A stretch of DNA of 64,000 nt from Zingiber officinale (lineage: Eukaryota; Streptophyta; Magnoliopsida; Zingiberales; Zingiberaceae): assembly GCF_018446385.1 (NCBI RefSeq), contig NC_055991.1, positions 102,965,712-103,029,711 on the forward strand, read 5' to 3'. Shown here one piece after another: positions 21,922 through 33,679 of this stretch. The position numbers were made by a program, and so were the translations under genes. The notes under the pieces are model-generated. The model ran no database searches. It was not told the DNA's origin and saw only the letters and a program-made list of their open reading frames with translations. Within the stretch, counting starts at the first letter, position 1, and the number at the start of each line of letters is the position of its first letter.

Positions 21922-23043
21922 ATTGGTATCAGAGCTAGGGTTTTGCCTCTGTGTATTTGGTATTTAGTTTAATTATGCACATGTCATACATAATTTAGGC
22001 AGGTTAATAGTAGGATGTGCTAACTCTATGGATGCAGGATCCAACTATTATGGCTTTTAGTTAATTATGTGTGTGATTGGACCCTTGGACATGTCAAGGG
22101 CAATTTATATGTGTGTGCATGATTGTATTAAAATACAGCAGGAGCTGTATTTAGTTTTATTAGGATTTTATTTTTGATCTAGATACATGTACATTCCTTT
22201 TATGGAATATAGGATCAAAATGTAAAATTCTATTTATGTCGCGAATCGAATCTTGCAAAGCGTGGAACCTTCAAAGGACTAGAGGCGCAGCGGAACTCGG
22301 AGCAAGATGGATGCGACAGTTAGACCCGGTGGCGGTGGCCAAATATGGCAGCAGCTTCGGATGACAACACACGGAGGACAATTAAAGATAAAAGCCATAA
22401 TAGTTGAAAATTAGATTTTCTATTTATTGCTTTTATATTGTGCTGTGTGTGCATGTTAGTTTACAAGTTTAGTAGGCTAGCATAGTTAAAATTCCTCATT
22501 TATAAATAACTAAGTGGGAGAGAGATTTTTAAGTAAATCCCATGGTCTCCATTACTGGTTTGTAAGTGATGCAAACAAGCTTGCGCGTTGGCTCTGAGTG
22601 CCTTCCTCCATAACGGATGAGCTTGTTTGCGGATCACTAGAACAGACTTCCATTTTTGGATGACTATAGGAAGTTAATTAAGAGCGTGTGATCTTCCCCA
22701 ACGGAAGGGGCATAATCTTATTAATGGACTTAGTGTCAAGTAATGGTGTACACTTAGACACATTTAATAGTATCCTCCCCAATGGAGTCACTGCTATTAT
22801 TTGTGTGACCAAATAATACCAACTATTAATTTTATTTGTCAAAAAGTTAGGTTGACAAGATAATAAAATTAATGGGTTAAAACCCTTCTTTTACAAATGT
22901 TGAATTTGTATACGTCCACACTAACGTGGCATACAAAATTCACGGTGTTTTAAGGTGTTGGTTAATTTAAAATAGTATTGTTTGAGGAATCAATATTATT
23001 CTAAATTTAGAGTTCTGACCAAAAGTTATTTGTGATTCTTAGG
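21922..23043 (+). other. Element E leader with primer-binding site
   Basis: The primer-binding site TGGTATCAGAGC is at 21924-21935, two bases after the LTR, and is complementary to initiator Met-tRNA. About 1.1 kb of AT-rich untranslated leader follows, with no reading frame of note, up to the gag ATG. Confidence 0.85.
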
Positions 23044-23895
23044 ATGACTTTCAACCCACTGTCCATCATACTTCAACAAAATAGACTTACTGGACCAAAT
23101 TACATAGATTGGAAAAGAAACCTGGATATTGTTCTTACTGCTGAAAGCTATAAATTTGTACTGACTGAGCATTGCCCTGATGCACCCACTGGTGAATCTA
23201 CCCAAGAGGAGATTGAATATCATAGGAAATGGGTAAAAGCAGATGAGATGGCGCGGTGTTACATTTTGGCTTCAATGTCAAATGTATTGCAACATCAGCA
23301 TAAAGATTTACCAACAGCTTATGATATTATGAACAATCTCAAGGAACTCTTTGGTCATCAGGATAGGGCTTCTAGACAAGAAGCTATGAGAAAGATAATG
23401 ACAGCCACCATGCAAGAGGGTACTCCTGTAAGGGATCATATCCTAAACATGATGGCTTATCTGAACGAAATACAGATCCTTGGAGGAGAAATTGATGGGG
23501 AAACCCAGATCGATATGATCCTCCAAACCCTACCTAGAAGTTTTGAGCAGTTCCGCCTGAACTATAATATGAATAAAAGGATTTATTCATTAGGGGAACT
23601 ACTGACAGAACTTCAAGCAGCAGAAGGGTTATTTCGTCACAATGCTCAAATTCACTATGCTGAAAATGGTTCTACTTCTAAACCGAAAGGTAAGAAGAAG
23701 AAGAAACAAACTGGTTCAGCAAAGAAAGTGAATAAATCTCAGAGTATGGGATTTAAAGCTGGAATGAAGAAGCCGAAGGGCAAGTGCTTCATCTGCAAGC
23801 AGGCAGGACATTGGAAGGCGGACTGTCCTCGTAAGAACCAAAACAAAGGTATATCTCATACTCTAGTTGTTGAAACATGTTTAGCGGTGTTATCT
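23044..23895 (+). CDS. Element E gag (copia nucleocapsid region)
   Basis: The ATG at 23044 is chosen because an upstream in-frame start at 23032 is only GTG and copia gag proteins begin close to this motif. The N-terminal part (LTGPNYIDWKRNLDIVL) is the UBN2-like copia gag fold. The central part (ILNMMAYLNEIQILGGEI...LPRSFEQF) is typical. A Lys-rich linker leads to a CCHC knuckle, CFICKQAGHWKADC (about 23785-23826). It would package element RNA in cytoplasmic particles. The frame runs into the protease start (WCVDTGA, about 23906), where it breaks. In intact relatives gag and pol are one frame. Confidence 0.88.
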
Positions 23896-26800
23896 ACCAA
23901 CACCTGGTGTGTAGATACGGGAGCCATGATCATGTCTGCAATTCTCTGCAGGGGTTCCAGAAACCCGACGACTATCTGAAGGAGAGATTACCGTCTACAT
24001 GGGCAATGCTACTAAGGTGGCAGCTGTTGCAGTGGGAGACGTCTACTTATCTTTTAGTAGAAATAGAAATTTGGTTTTAAGAAATTGTCTTTATGTACCC
24101 AGTTTTAGAAAGAATTTAATTTCAGTTTCTAAACTGTTTTTAGATGGATATTCAGTTTCTTTCAGTAACGATGTAGTTATTAAAAGAAATAAAGTGATTA
24201 TCAGTTCTGGTGCATTAGTTGGCAATTTGTATATTTTAAATCCAAATTCTTCCACAAAGCAAAACATGGAAATTTATAGTTCATCTTCTAATTCTAATAA
24301 GAGAAAAGAACCTTGAAATGAACCAAGCATATCTTTGGCATCTAAGGCTTGGTCATATTAACTTAAGTAGGATTCAGAGGCTTATAGCCGATGGACTTTA
24401 AGTTCATTTGAGTTGGAAAATTTTCCAACTTGTGAATCTTGCCTGGAAGGTAAAATGACCAAGAGGCCGTTCAAGGCCAAGGGGTATAGAGCCAAAGAAG
24501 TGTTAGAATTGGTTCATTCTGATTTGTGTGGTCCTATGTCTGTCCAGGCAAGAGGAGGTTTTGAATATTTTGTCTCTTTCATAGACGATTATTCAAGATA
24601 TGGATACATTTACCTAATGCGCCGCAAGTCCGAGTGCTTTGATAAGTTCAAAGAATACAAGGCTGATGTGGAGAAACGACTAGGTAAAAGTATCAAGACA
24701 CTACGGTCAGATCGTGGTGGCGAATACCTCTTAGGAGAGTTTAGGAATTACTTATCAGAGGCCGGGATTCAATCCCAATTGTCTGCACCTGGAACACCCC
24801 AACAGAATGGTGTAGCAGAACGAAGGAATAGGACTCTTATGGAGATGGTTAGATCAATGATGAGTTATTCAGAATTACCAAATTCGTTTTGGGGATATGC
24901 TCTAGAAACAGCAGTATACGTTCTGAACTTAGTACCTTCTAAATCAGTTTCTTCTACTCCCATAGAATTGTGGAATGGGCGAAAACCCAGTCTAAGACAT
25001 ATTCGGATATGGGGTAGTCCAGCACATGTGCTGAAACCAGATGCTGATAAGTTAGAATCTCGTACAGAAGTTCGCGTGTTTGTAGGATATCCCAAAGGAA
25101 CGAAAGGTGGTTTATTTTATAGTCCTAAAGACCAGAAGGTCATTGTTAGCACCAATGCCCAGTTTTTAGAAGAAGACTATATAATGGATCACAAGCCCAG
25201 TAGTAAAGTTGTTTTAGAAGAACTTAGAGAGGACATGTCTACTTCAGTACCAACAGTACAAGATGAAGTACCACAAGAGACTGCAACACGTGTCACACAT
25301 GATACACAACCACAGACAGTGCCTCGTCGTAGTGGGAGGGTTGTAATACAGCCTGAAAGATTCATGTTTTTGGGAGAGTCTTCGGACTTGATCCCGGGTA
25401 AACATGAACCTGATCCCCGGTCATATGACGAAGCACTCCAAGATATAGATGCAGCATCTTGGCAAAAGGCAATGAATTCTGAAATAGAGTCCATGTACTC
25501 TAATAAGGTCTGGGAGCTTGTAGAACCACCTGATGGTGTAAAAGCCGTTGGATGCAAGTGGATCTACAAAAGGAAAAGAGGGACAGACGGGAAGGTAGAA
25601 ACCTTCAAAGCTAGGCTTGTTGCGAAAGGGTACACTCAGAAAGAGGGAATCGATTATGAGGAAACCTTTTCACCGGTAGCCATGCTTAAGTCTATCCGGA
25701 TACTCTTATCCATTGCTGCTCATATGGATTATGAGATTTGGCAAATGGATGTCAAGACAGCTTTCCTTAATGGAAGTCTTGAAGAGAACATCCATATGAA
25801 GCAACCAGAAGGATTTATTGAAAAAGGCAAAGAGCATCTGGTATGCAAGCTCAATCGGTCCATTTATGGACTAAAGCAAGCTTCAAGGTCTTGGAACATC
25901 CGGTTTAATAAAGTAATCCAGTCATATGGATTTATTCAAAGTCCGGATGAGTCTTATGTATATAAGAAGTGTAACGGAAACGTGGTGGTATTTCTTGTAC
26001 TATACGTAGATGATATTTTGTTAATTGGCAACAATGTCAAGGTATTATCAGACGTAAGGGTATGGTTGTCCAAACAATTTGATATGAAGGACTTAGGAGA
26101 ATGTGCACACATTCTTGGGATCAAAGTTATAAGGGATCGCAAGAAAAGAATGTTGTGTCTATCCCAAGCTTCATATATAGATACAATCCTTGCTCGTTTT
26201 AGCATGCAAGACTCCAAGAAAGGTTTCTTACCTTTTAGACATGGAGTAGCTCTATCTAAAGAGATGTCTCCACAGACATCAAAAGAGATAGAGGACATGA
26301 AAGCAGTTCCTTATGCTTCGGCTGTAGGAAGCCTAATGTATGCAATGCTATGTACGAGACCTGATATCTGTTTTGCTGTAGGCATGGTCAGCAGATATCA
26401 GAGTAACCCTGGACAAGGACATTGGACTGCGGTAAAGCATATATTAAAGTACCTGAGAAGGACTAGGGATTATATGCTAGTTTACCAAGCAGATGATTTG
26501 CTCCCTGTGGGTTACACGGATTCAGATTTTCAATCAGATAGGGACAATAGTAAGTCTACATCAGGCTATGTGTTTACTTTAGGAGGTGGAGCCATTTCAT
26601 GGAGGAGTGTTAAGCAGAAATGCGTTTCGGACTCAACCATGGAAGCTGAGTATGTAGCAGCCTCTGAGGCAGCTAAAGAAGCAGTATGGCTCAGGAACTT
26701 TCTAATGGACTTAGATGTGATTCCTGGTTTGCCCAAGATCATCACAATTTATTGTGATAATAGCGGTGCAGTTGCAAACTCGAAGGAACCACGAGCTCAT

Positions 26801-26995
26801 AAGGCGAGTAAACATATAGAGCGCAAGTACCACCTGATACGAGATATCGTGAAGCGAGGAGAAGTTGTCATCGCCAAGATTGCATCAGCGGATAACCTGG
26901 CAGATCCTTTCACTAAGGCCCTTCCGGCGAAAGCTTTCGATCGGCATGTGGAGGGAATGGGAATCAGATGTATGGTAGAAGATATGGCAGCTTAG
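23896..26995 (+). pseudogene. Element E pol: PR-IN-RT-RNaseH, nearly intact
   Basis: The protease begins with the VDTGA motif (about 23912) and is then broken by single-base deletions near 23925 and 23957. A stop lies at 24314-24316. The pre-integrase zinc finger (LWHLRLGHINLSRIQ, about 24333) is broken by another shift near 24399. From about 24413 the frame is open for 860 residues: integrase core (HSDLCGP, FIDDYSRYGYIY, SDRGGEY, GVAERRNRTL), a variable hinge, RT (MDVKTAFLNGSLEE, LYVDDILLIG) and RNase H (TDSDFQSDRD, VSDSTMEAEYVA, HIERKYHLIRD), with the stop at 26993-26995. The TTG at 24413 is not a real start. Confidence 0.9.
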
Positions 26996-27005
26996 TCATT
27001 AGTAT

Positions 27006-27016
27006 AAGTGGGAGAT
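27006..27016 (+). other. Polypurine tract of element E
   Basis: The sequence aagtgggagat directly precedes the 3' LTR. It is the standard position and composition for priming plus-strand DNA synthesis. Confidence 0.8.
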
Positions 27017-29356
27017 TGTTGGAGTGTATACTGAAAGCCTAAGCTTTGTAAACATTCATTATGAATAAAGAATCACATTTGGTCTAATTATCTACATTTG
27101 TTTGTAGTTGTTCATTTAATTTATATTGTAGATAACATAGTATGTGGTGTCACATACAGAAGATGATGTTATCAGTACCTTATAAATTATAAACAGTAGC
27201 TCACGACCAGAATGGAAAGGAACAAACCATTAGAAGGTCGTAGTGTAATTAGGTATTAGTTTATCTTGACTATATAATTACACTAGTGCACTCAGAGTGT
27301 ATTGAGTAGGACCATTTGAGGTCATTTCTTTTATACTGACTTTATAAAGGAATAAAGACCTCGGTTATTGTGGAAGTGTGTGCTCTTAATCCTAATATAA
27401 TAACAAGCACATATGTTTGATATTTATTTCTTTAATTTATCAATGGGTGAGATTTAGTTCGATGAATCAATAAACCCGATAAATTGGGAAATGGTATCAC
27501 TCATAGTGTGTGTTGTTGATTATAGAAGGAAACTGTGTCCTAGTGATACTAGGTTGATAATGTCCTCAAGAGGAGCTCATAAAGATTGTCATGTTAAACC
27601 CTGCAGGTGGACTTAGTCCGACATGATAATAAGGTTGAGTGGTACTACTCTTGGACTTAGACATTAATTAAATGAGTTGTCAGTAACTCACTTAATTAGT
27701 GGACATTCGATATCTTAAACATAGGGAGACTAACACACTCATAATAAGAAGGAGCCCAAAAATGTAATTTGGGATTGGTGCGGTAGTTCAATGATAGTTC
27801 TCTAGTGGAATGAATTATCATTGATAAAATTAAAGTTGTGTGTTCGGGGCGAACACGGGATGCTTAATTTTATCGGGAGACCAAAACCAATTCCTCCTCT
27901 CGGTCCCTATCGTAGCCTCTTATTTATAGAGTACTATACCCACATATACCCACCTTCTATACCCACCTAAAGGGGGCCAGCCAAGCTAGCTTGGGAACCA
28001 AGCTAGGGCCGGCCTAAGCTTGGGTTTAAGGTGGCCGGCCCTAGCTTGAACCCAAGCTAGTAGGGCCGGCCATAATTAATTAAAAAGAAAATTTAATTTT
28101 AATGTTTATTATTATGTGGAAGATTTAATTTGAAGAGAATTAAAATTAAAATATCTCTCTTGTAAAAGATTTACAGAAGATTAAAGAAAGAGATTAGATC
28201 TCTTTCCTTATTTGTAGATTGGAGAGATGTTTTATTTTCTCTTTAAAATTATTCACATGTTAATAAAATTAAAATTATAGATATTTCCTTTTATTAACCA
28301 TGAAGAGATTTTAAAGAGAAATTTTATTTTTAAAATTTCCGAAACAAATAAGGAAAGTTTTAATTGTTGATTGAAACTTGTCCAATTTGCTTCCTATTGA
28401 TTTGGCCGACCATCATTGTTTAATTGGGGAAATATTATTTTATTTTTCTCAATTAAATCATGTCAAGGAAATTAAGGAAAATTTATTGTAATTAAATTTC
28501 CTAATTTACCTAGGCCAAGGAATATAAAAGAAGGGGTGAGGGTGCCTTCACAAGACACAACATCTATTATTCCTCTCCCTCTTTTGTTCCTTGGTGTGGC
28601 CGGCCATCATCTCCTTCTCTTCCTCTTGTGGTGGCCGAACCTCTCCCTCTCCCTTGGAGTTCTTGTGGTGGCCGGATACTACTCGGAGAAGAAGAAGAAG
28701 AAGGAGAGAAAGCTAGCATCTCTTGGAGCTTGGTGGTTGGTGGTTTCTCATCTTGGAAGATCGTTGCCCACACAACGTCCGAGGTTAGAAGAGGAATACG
28801 GTAGAAGATCAAGAGGTTTTTCTACAAGGTATAACTAGTAATTTCTATTTCCGCATCATGCTAGTTATTTATGGAAATAATACCAAATACAAGAGGCTTA
28901 CGTTCTAGTATTTCGAATATGTTTTTTCAAAGTTGTGTTCTTTTGTTTCTTTCTTTTCCTTGTGATTTGATTGTTCTCTTTGGTTAACCTAAAGTTATTT
29001 TAGGAAATTAAATATTAGCTTTCTATTAAAGGTTTTGTCTAGTCGGTGGTGGTTGCTCCCATATCCAAGAAGGCCATGTGCCTCGCCACGTCAGTACTGG
29101 GAACCTTTTATGGAAATTAATATTTAATGGAATTAATAACTTAAGGAGACTTGGGTCGAACGTGTTAAGTTCCGCAGGAGATCCAAGTCAAAACCTAAAA
29201 GAACAAATAGATTAAGTTTTGGATCAAACGTGTTAAGTTCCGCAGGAGATCCAAAATTTAATTTAAAAGAACACATGGTAGCTAGGAAAAGGTTCAGATC
29301 TTTGTACAAAATTTTTGTACAGTGGAACCTATAGGCTTTCCGAGTAGCAACCAACA
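27017..29356 (+). repeat. 3' LTR of element E
   Basis: It matches 19584-21921 with few differences, mostly substitutions plus short indels, for example at 28330 and at the cgtcgatcgggaacc / cgtcagtactgggaacc site near 29090. It ends caaccaaca, followed by target duplication gctag. Confidence 0.93.
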
Positions 29357-29925
29357 GCTAGGGCTTCGTTTGGTTTCGCTCGGGCAGAAACACCGCCGTC
29401 GCACGCGAGGAAGGAGAAGGGAAAAAACTAGGTCACGGGAAATAATCAAGCCCTAAGTTCCTCCTTTATAACTTCAATATTCGGTTAACTTCTTTAAATA
29501 AATTTCCTACCTTTTCTTAATAGAACCGGCCGCGTGAACACTTGGTTGGCTGCGTTCTGCTTAAGGCGTGACTCGTGGGCTCGAAGCTCGGCTGCAACCA
29601 TTTTTCCTTCCTATTTATTTCTTATTCATTAACTACTGCTTAAATAGAATATTTCTCCTTCTTTAATAAGAAACACCCGCTGGAACAGTTGGCTAGCTGG
29701 ATTCGGTTAAGGCTCGGTTCAGGTCCGGGGTCCATGGTTCGAATCTTGACTTGAACATTTTTTTTGTCGAAACTTCCTTCGTTTAGTAAAAATACCAAAC
29801 GACCTCCAAAAATTACATATAAATACTCTAAAAATTTATAAAAATCTCTAGAATTTTTCTATAGCATTTTAAAATATTTTTATATTACTTTTGGGACTCG
29901 AAATGGAGAAATTTGGGTTATTACA
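29357..29925 (-). repeat. 5' LTR of element A, segment 4 of 4 (outer end)
   Basis: It matches 1717-2285 of the left LTR, including both tRNA-like units, and ends ttattaca (left copy ttgttaca). The sequence after 29925 is unrelated, so this is the outer edge of A. Confidence 0.9.
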
Positions 29926-30249
29926 CTTGGCTACCCTATGCATCTCACTCTATTCTAAGTATTTTTCATACACAAGTAAGGTATTCCTAGTATTCTTGTG
30001 AGATGCTCTTGATGAAACCTATGGGTACATACTTTCTAGGGGTAACTACCTAGGATAAGTCCAATCTTTTAAAAATACTAGTAAAATTGAAAATTTTGAA
30101 TAAAATAATTTTTCCTAGAATTTTAAAACCAATCTGATTTTGAAAAAAAAATACTTTTGAAAAAGCAATACTATAAAAAGAATGATTTTGAATATTTTAG
30201 AATATATTCTACTAAGTATATACCTAATTATCTTTTAAGTATACTGAAC
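29926..30249 (-). other. Flank of A: likely 3' part of degenerate copia H
   Basis: This is AT-rich sequence with no readable frame. It lies downstream of the RNase H end expected for H on the minus strand, so it is probably decayed RNase H or 3' untranslated sequence. I see no independent feature. Confidence 0.35.
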
Positions 30250-31640
30250 TCAAGTTTAGGTAAGGGTTTTGTGAAAATATCAGATAGGTTTGACTTAACA
30301 TAGTCAAGTATAAACAATATCACCCTTAGCTACGTGATCCCTTACAAAGTGATGTTTAACTTCTATGTGTTTAGTACTTGAGTGGTGTATTATATTTTTA
30401 ATTAAGTTTATTGAACTTATATTATTAATTAACATTTTTGTATTTTTTATATTCTAATTGATAATCTTTTAAAGTGTCTATCATCTATAATAATTGAGAT
30501 GCACATTCTCCCATGGTTAACATAGTATTTCTTTCTACTTGACCAGCTTACTAGGCACTAACCTAGAAGTTGGAAGCTTCTACTTGTACTTTTTCTATCT
30601 AGTTTATACCTAGTATAGTCTGAGTCAAAATACCCAACTAAGTCAAACGTACTAATCCTAGGGTACAAAAGTTCTACACTTAGGGTTCCCTTAATGCATC
30701 TAAGTATTCCTTTTACATTAGTTAAATGTGATTCTTTTACACAAGATTAGTACCCAACATACATACCTACTACAAATAAAATATTAGGTCAACTTGTAGT
30801 TAGCTATAATAAACTTCATATTACACTTCCATAATATTTTAAGTCTACTGATTTTCCTTCTAAGTCAAAGTCAATTTTACATTAGTTTCTATTGGGGTGT
30901 TTATATTTTTGGAATTTTCCATTCCACTTTTTTTAATTAATTCCTTAGCATATTTGGTTTGAAAAATATAAATTCCTTCTTTTGTTTATTTTATTTGTAA
31001 GCCTAAGAAAAAATTAAATTTTCCTACTATGCTCATTTAAAATTCATTTTCCATTAATTTAGTAAATTCTTTTAAAAATTTTGTATTGGTTGAGCCAAAA
31101 ATTATGTCATCTACATAAATTTGAGTTATAAAAATATCTTTTTCTAAGGTTTTAATAAATAAAGTTTGATCTATTTTACATTGGTTAAACCTCTTAGATA
31201 TTATGTATGTTGATAGTCATTTATACTAGGCCCTAGGTGCTTATTTTAGTCCATATAAGATTTTCTTTAACCTAAGGACATAGTTTGGGTGATCTATATC
31301 CTCAAATCCTGGGAGTTGATTTACATAAACTTTTTCTTTGATGAATCCATTTAAGAATGTGGACTTTACGTCCATTTTAACTTAAATCCTTTATGTGCTA
31401 CATAGGCTAGCAGCATCCTGATGGATTCAAGTCTAGCCACAAGTGCATAGGTTTTATCATAATCTAACCCTTCTACTTGGTTGAATCCCTTTGCTACTAA
31501 TCTAGCCTTATTTTTTACTATTTCACCTTTATCATCTAGTTTATTTCTAAATACCGACTTAGTGTCAATTATAGATTTACTTGTGGGTTTAAGTACAAGT
31601 TTTCATACTTGGTTTCTTTCAAATTAAGCTAGTTCCTCTT
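30250..31640 (-). pseudogene. Degenerate Sirevirus-like copia H: reverse transcriptase region
   Basis: On the minus strand, RT motifs survive between stops and shifts: [10 protein letters not shown] from 31375, then a readable run to LKKILYGLK (about 31220) ending in stops, and QIYVDDIIFGS (YVDD codons at 31106-31117). The surrounding sequence translates to copia RT only in pieces. It has many more lesions than element E, so this is the oldest coding layer in the left nest and the host into which A inserted. Confidence 0.75.
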
Positions 31641-31776
31641 GTATTGCAATTATCCAGTCTAGGTAAGGTAAGACTTCTTATATAGTCTTGGGTTCAATTT
31701 TAAAAATTGGAGCTATTTGACTTAGTTTTCTATATAATAATTGAGTTTGAACTCCTATGGTTGAATCACCAAAAAT

Positions 31777-32640
31777 TTAGTCAGATGGGTGATTGAAACT
31801 TATTCTAGAAGGTCTTATGTTAGGGTCAATATTTGGTTCTTGTGATTTACTTGATTCAAGTCTAATTTTACCATTTTCTGTATTTCTTATAATTTGATTA
31901 TTTTCTTTGATTAAGCCAAGTAGGTTGTTTTCTTTATCAAAAATTATATTTCTTGTTTTTTTAACTTTTAGGATATTTTTATTGTTGACTCTATAGGCTC
32001 TACTAGTTGTTGAATTCCCTAAGAAGATCCCAGTAGAAGATTTAAATGTAAATTTATCTAAATAGTCTTTAGTATTTAGTATGTGGACTTTACACCCAAA
32101 AACGTTTATGTAATTTAAATTGGGTATATTATTATAGTATATTACATAGGGAGTTTTATTTCGCAATTTAATGATTAATATTCAATTTTGAATATAACAT
32201 ACCGTGTTTATTGCTTTGGCCCAGAATTGGTTATTTAAGTTGTATTCATTTAACATAGTTCTGCCGGCCTCTTGTAATATTCTATTTTTTCATTCTACTA
32301 GACCATTTTATTGGGGGGTTATAGGACATGAGAATTCATGATTGTATCCATTAGTTTGATAGAATTTGTTAAACCTATGATTTTCAAATTCCCCTCCATA
32401 GTCACTTCTAATTCTTTTGATTTTGGTATCTTTTTCATTTTCTATTAACTTACAAAAAGTCTTAAAGATCTCAAGGGTTTCATCTTTGATTTTTAAAATT
32501 TTACCCAAGTAAATCTTGAGTAATCATCAATTATGACTAAGCAGTATTGGTTTCTGCTTATGACTTACCTCCATGTGAATCAAATAGGTCTAAGTGTAGG
32601 AGCTCAAATATTGAGTTAGTTTGATTTAGGTTTGTTGACT
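31777..32640 (-). pseudogene. Degenerate copia H: integrase fragments
   Basis: Two open stretches on the minus strand remain. 32508-32308 includes IKRIRSDYGGEFENHRF and NGYNHEFSCPITPQ, the second catalytic aspartate region of copia integrase. 32166-31777 includes YINVFGCKVHILN and FTFKSSTGIFLGNS, the integrase C-terminal side leading to the hinge. Upstream (about 32560-32610) a trace of the LHLDLF motif near the first catalytic residue can be read. The wording of these motifs is closest to Sirevirus-type copia elements. It is not functional. Confidence 0.82.
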
Positions 32641-33180
32641 TGTTGGTTAACTTAGTTTGACAAGCATTATAGAAATTTTTTTAATTTGGGTAGACCTCTA
32701 ACTAAATCATTTTGACTCTTTTTTAAATGAGTTTGATATCAGTGTGACCCAATCTTTTGTGCCACAATTTAGTTTCCTCTTGTTATGTCAAAAGACACTT
32801 GAGTGAGGAGGTTGGTAGGTTACTTATGTAGGTATTCTTTTTTCTAATTCCCTTAAGTGTAATTTCAGGATTTTTAATATTTTTAATTACGCACTCAGAG
32901 TTTGAAAATGTTCCTAAGTATCTAGAGTCACACATTTGACTTATGCTAAGAAGTTAAAATTAAATTTATCAACTAATAGAACTTTTCGAATAATAAAATC
33001 GGAACTCGGTTCGATATTACCTGTTCTGATTACCTTGTTTCATCATTACCGAACGCAACTAACCCTAGATTTTTGAGTTTTAGGTTGGTGAACTTCAATC
33101 AGTCTCCAGTCATGTGTCTAGAACATCGACTATCCAACATCCATTGGTCCAAATCATTATGTTCCTACACATAAAGTATT
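32641..33180 (-). pseudogene. Degenerate copia H: protease and pre-integrase traces
   Basis: No long frame remains. On the minus strand near 33100-33150 a protease-like WMLDSRCSRHMTGD can be read, corresponding to the DSG...RHMTG motif of Sirevirus-type proteases with Gly changed to Arg. Further pre-integrase sequence between here and 32640 is too decayed to read in one frame. Confidence 0.6.
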
Positions 33181-33679
33181 TGATTTGGATTCAATTTAAA
33201 AGGATTATAAGATAGATTGATTGAGTTCAACCCCTAGGGCATTCCTTCTGCCTAGCTTCACTCACTAAGCCTTTCCTTCTGCCTAGCTTTGCTCACTAGG
33301 GGTTTCACCTGGCTTCACTCACCAGGATTTTCTTCTGCCTAGCTTCACTCACTAGGGTTTTCCTTCTGCCTAGCTTCACTCACTAGGATTTTCACCTGGC
33401 TTCACTCACCAAGATTTCCTTCTACCTAGCTTCACTCACTAGGACTTTCTTTTTGCCTAGCTTCACTCACTAGGGTTTTCACCTAGCTTCACTCACTAGG
33501 ATTTCCTTCTTCCTAGCTTCACTCACTAGAGCTTTCACCTTGCTTCACTCACTAGGATTCTCCTTCTTCTTCCAACCTTCCCGTTGAACTTCCCAGTAAG
33601 TATCCGGTCAATCTTGACCTACCTGACTCTCCTTTATATCAAACTAGTCAAACCTTGACCAAAAGGAAATTGCACCAAC
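33181..33679 (-). repeat. Partial Sirevirus-like LTR G (minus strand)
   Basis: The right edge reads gcaccaaca (ending 33679) followed by atctcccc, the inverse of a polypurine tract plus an LTR beginning tgttggtgc. The same junction occurs in element C at 40745-40765. The LTR runs leftward through the hairpin array at 33241-33560. Its left end is not clear and may lie near 33181-33240, where protease-like sequence of H stops. Confidence 0.55.
33241..33560 (-). repeat. Short hairpin array (11 units) with two arm types
   Basis: Eleven units centre on cttcactcac. Most have arms CCTAG/CTAGG; two (units 3 and 6) have CCTGG with CCAGG or CCAAG. Both arms change together in unit 3, so pairing is kept. 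Units 1, 6, 10 and 11 have one mismatch. The spacing alternates around 26-31 bp. It lies in the partial LTR G. Confidence 0.75.

Larger units (their letters stand above)
19584..29356 (+). mobile_element. Ty1/copia element E, full length, Angela/Tork-like
   Basis: This is a complete element of 9,773 bp with two LTRs (2,338 and 2,340 bp) that differ at only a few positions by eye. It has target duplications gctag (19579-19583 and 29357-29361), a primer-binding site at 21924-21935, gag, pol in copia order (protease, integrase, RT, RNase H) and a polypurine tract at 27006-27016. Pol is open for 860 codons. The defects are a few single-base deletions near the protease and at the start of integrase. 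High LTR similarity makes it one of the youngest insertions here. The clade assignment rests on general protein resemblance only. Confidence 0.93.
1..29925 (-). mobile_element. Ty3/gypsy chromovirus-like element A (nested, internally deleted)
   Basis: This is a minus-strand LTR retrotransposon. The left (3') LTR is cut by the window edge and ends at 2285. The internal region covers only 2286-3941. The right (5') LTR starts at 3942 and, after three later insertions are removed, ends at 29925. The LTR is about 3.5 kb: the four right-hand segments total about 3.5 kb, and their last 2.3 kb matches 1-2285 in order. The gag, protease-end, RT and integrase fragments resemble element D, so it belongs to the same broad Tekay/Del-like group. 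It cannot be autonomous, because most of pol is gone. Its left target duplication lies outside the window; the right-hand candidate is cttgg at 29926-29930. Confidence 0.9.

Noticed and set aside
33241..33560. CRISPR-like array (regular repeats and spacers)
   Set aside because: Plant nuclear retrotransposon context, spacers that are near-copies of each other, and repeats within an LTR; the same applies to 6574-6852.
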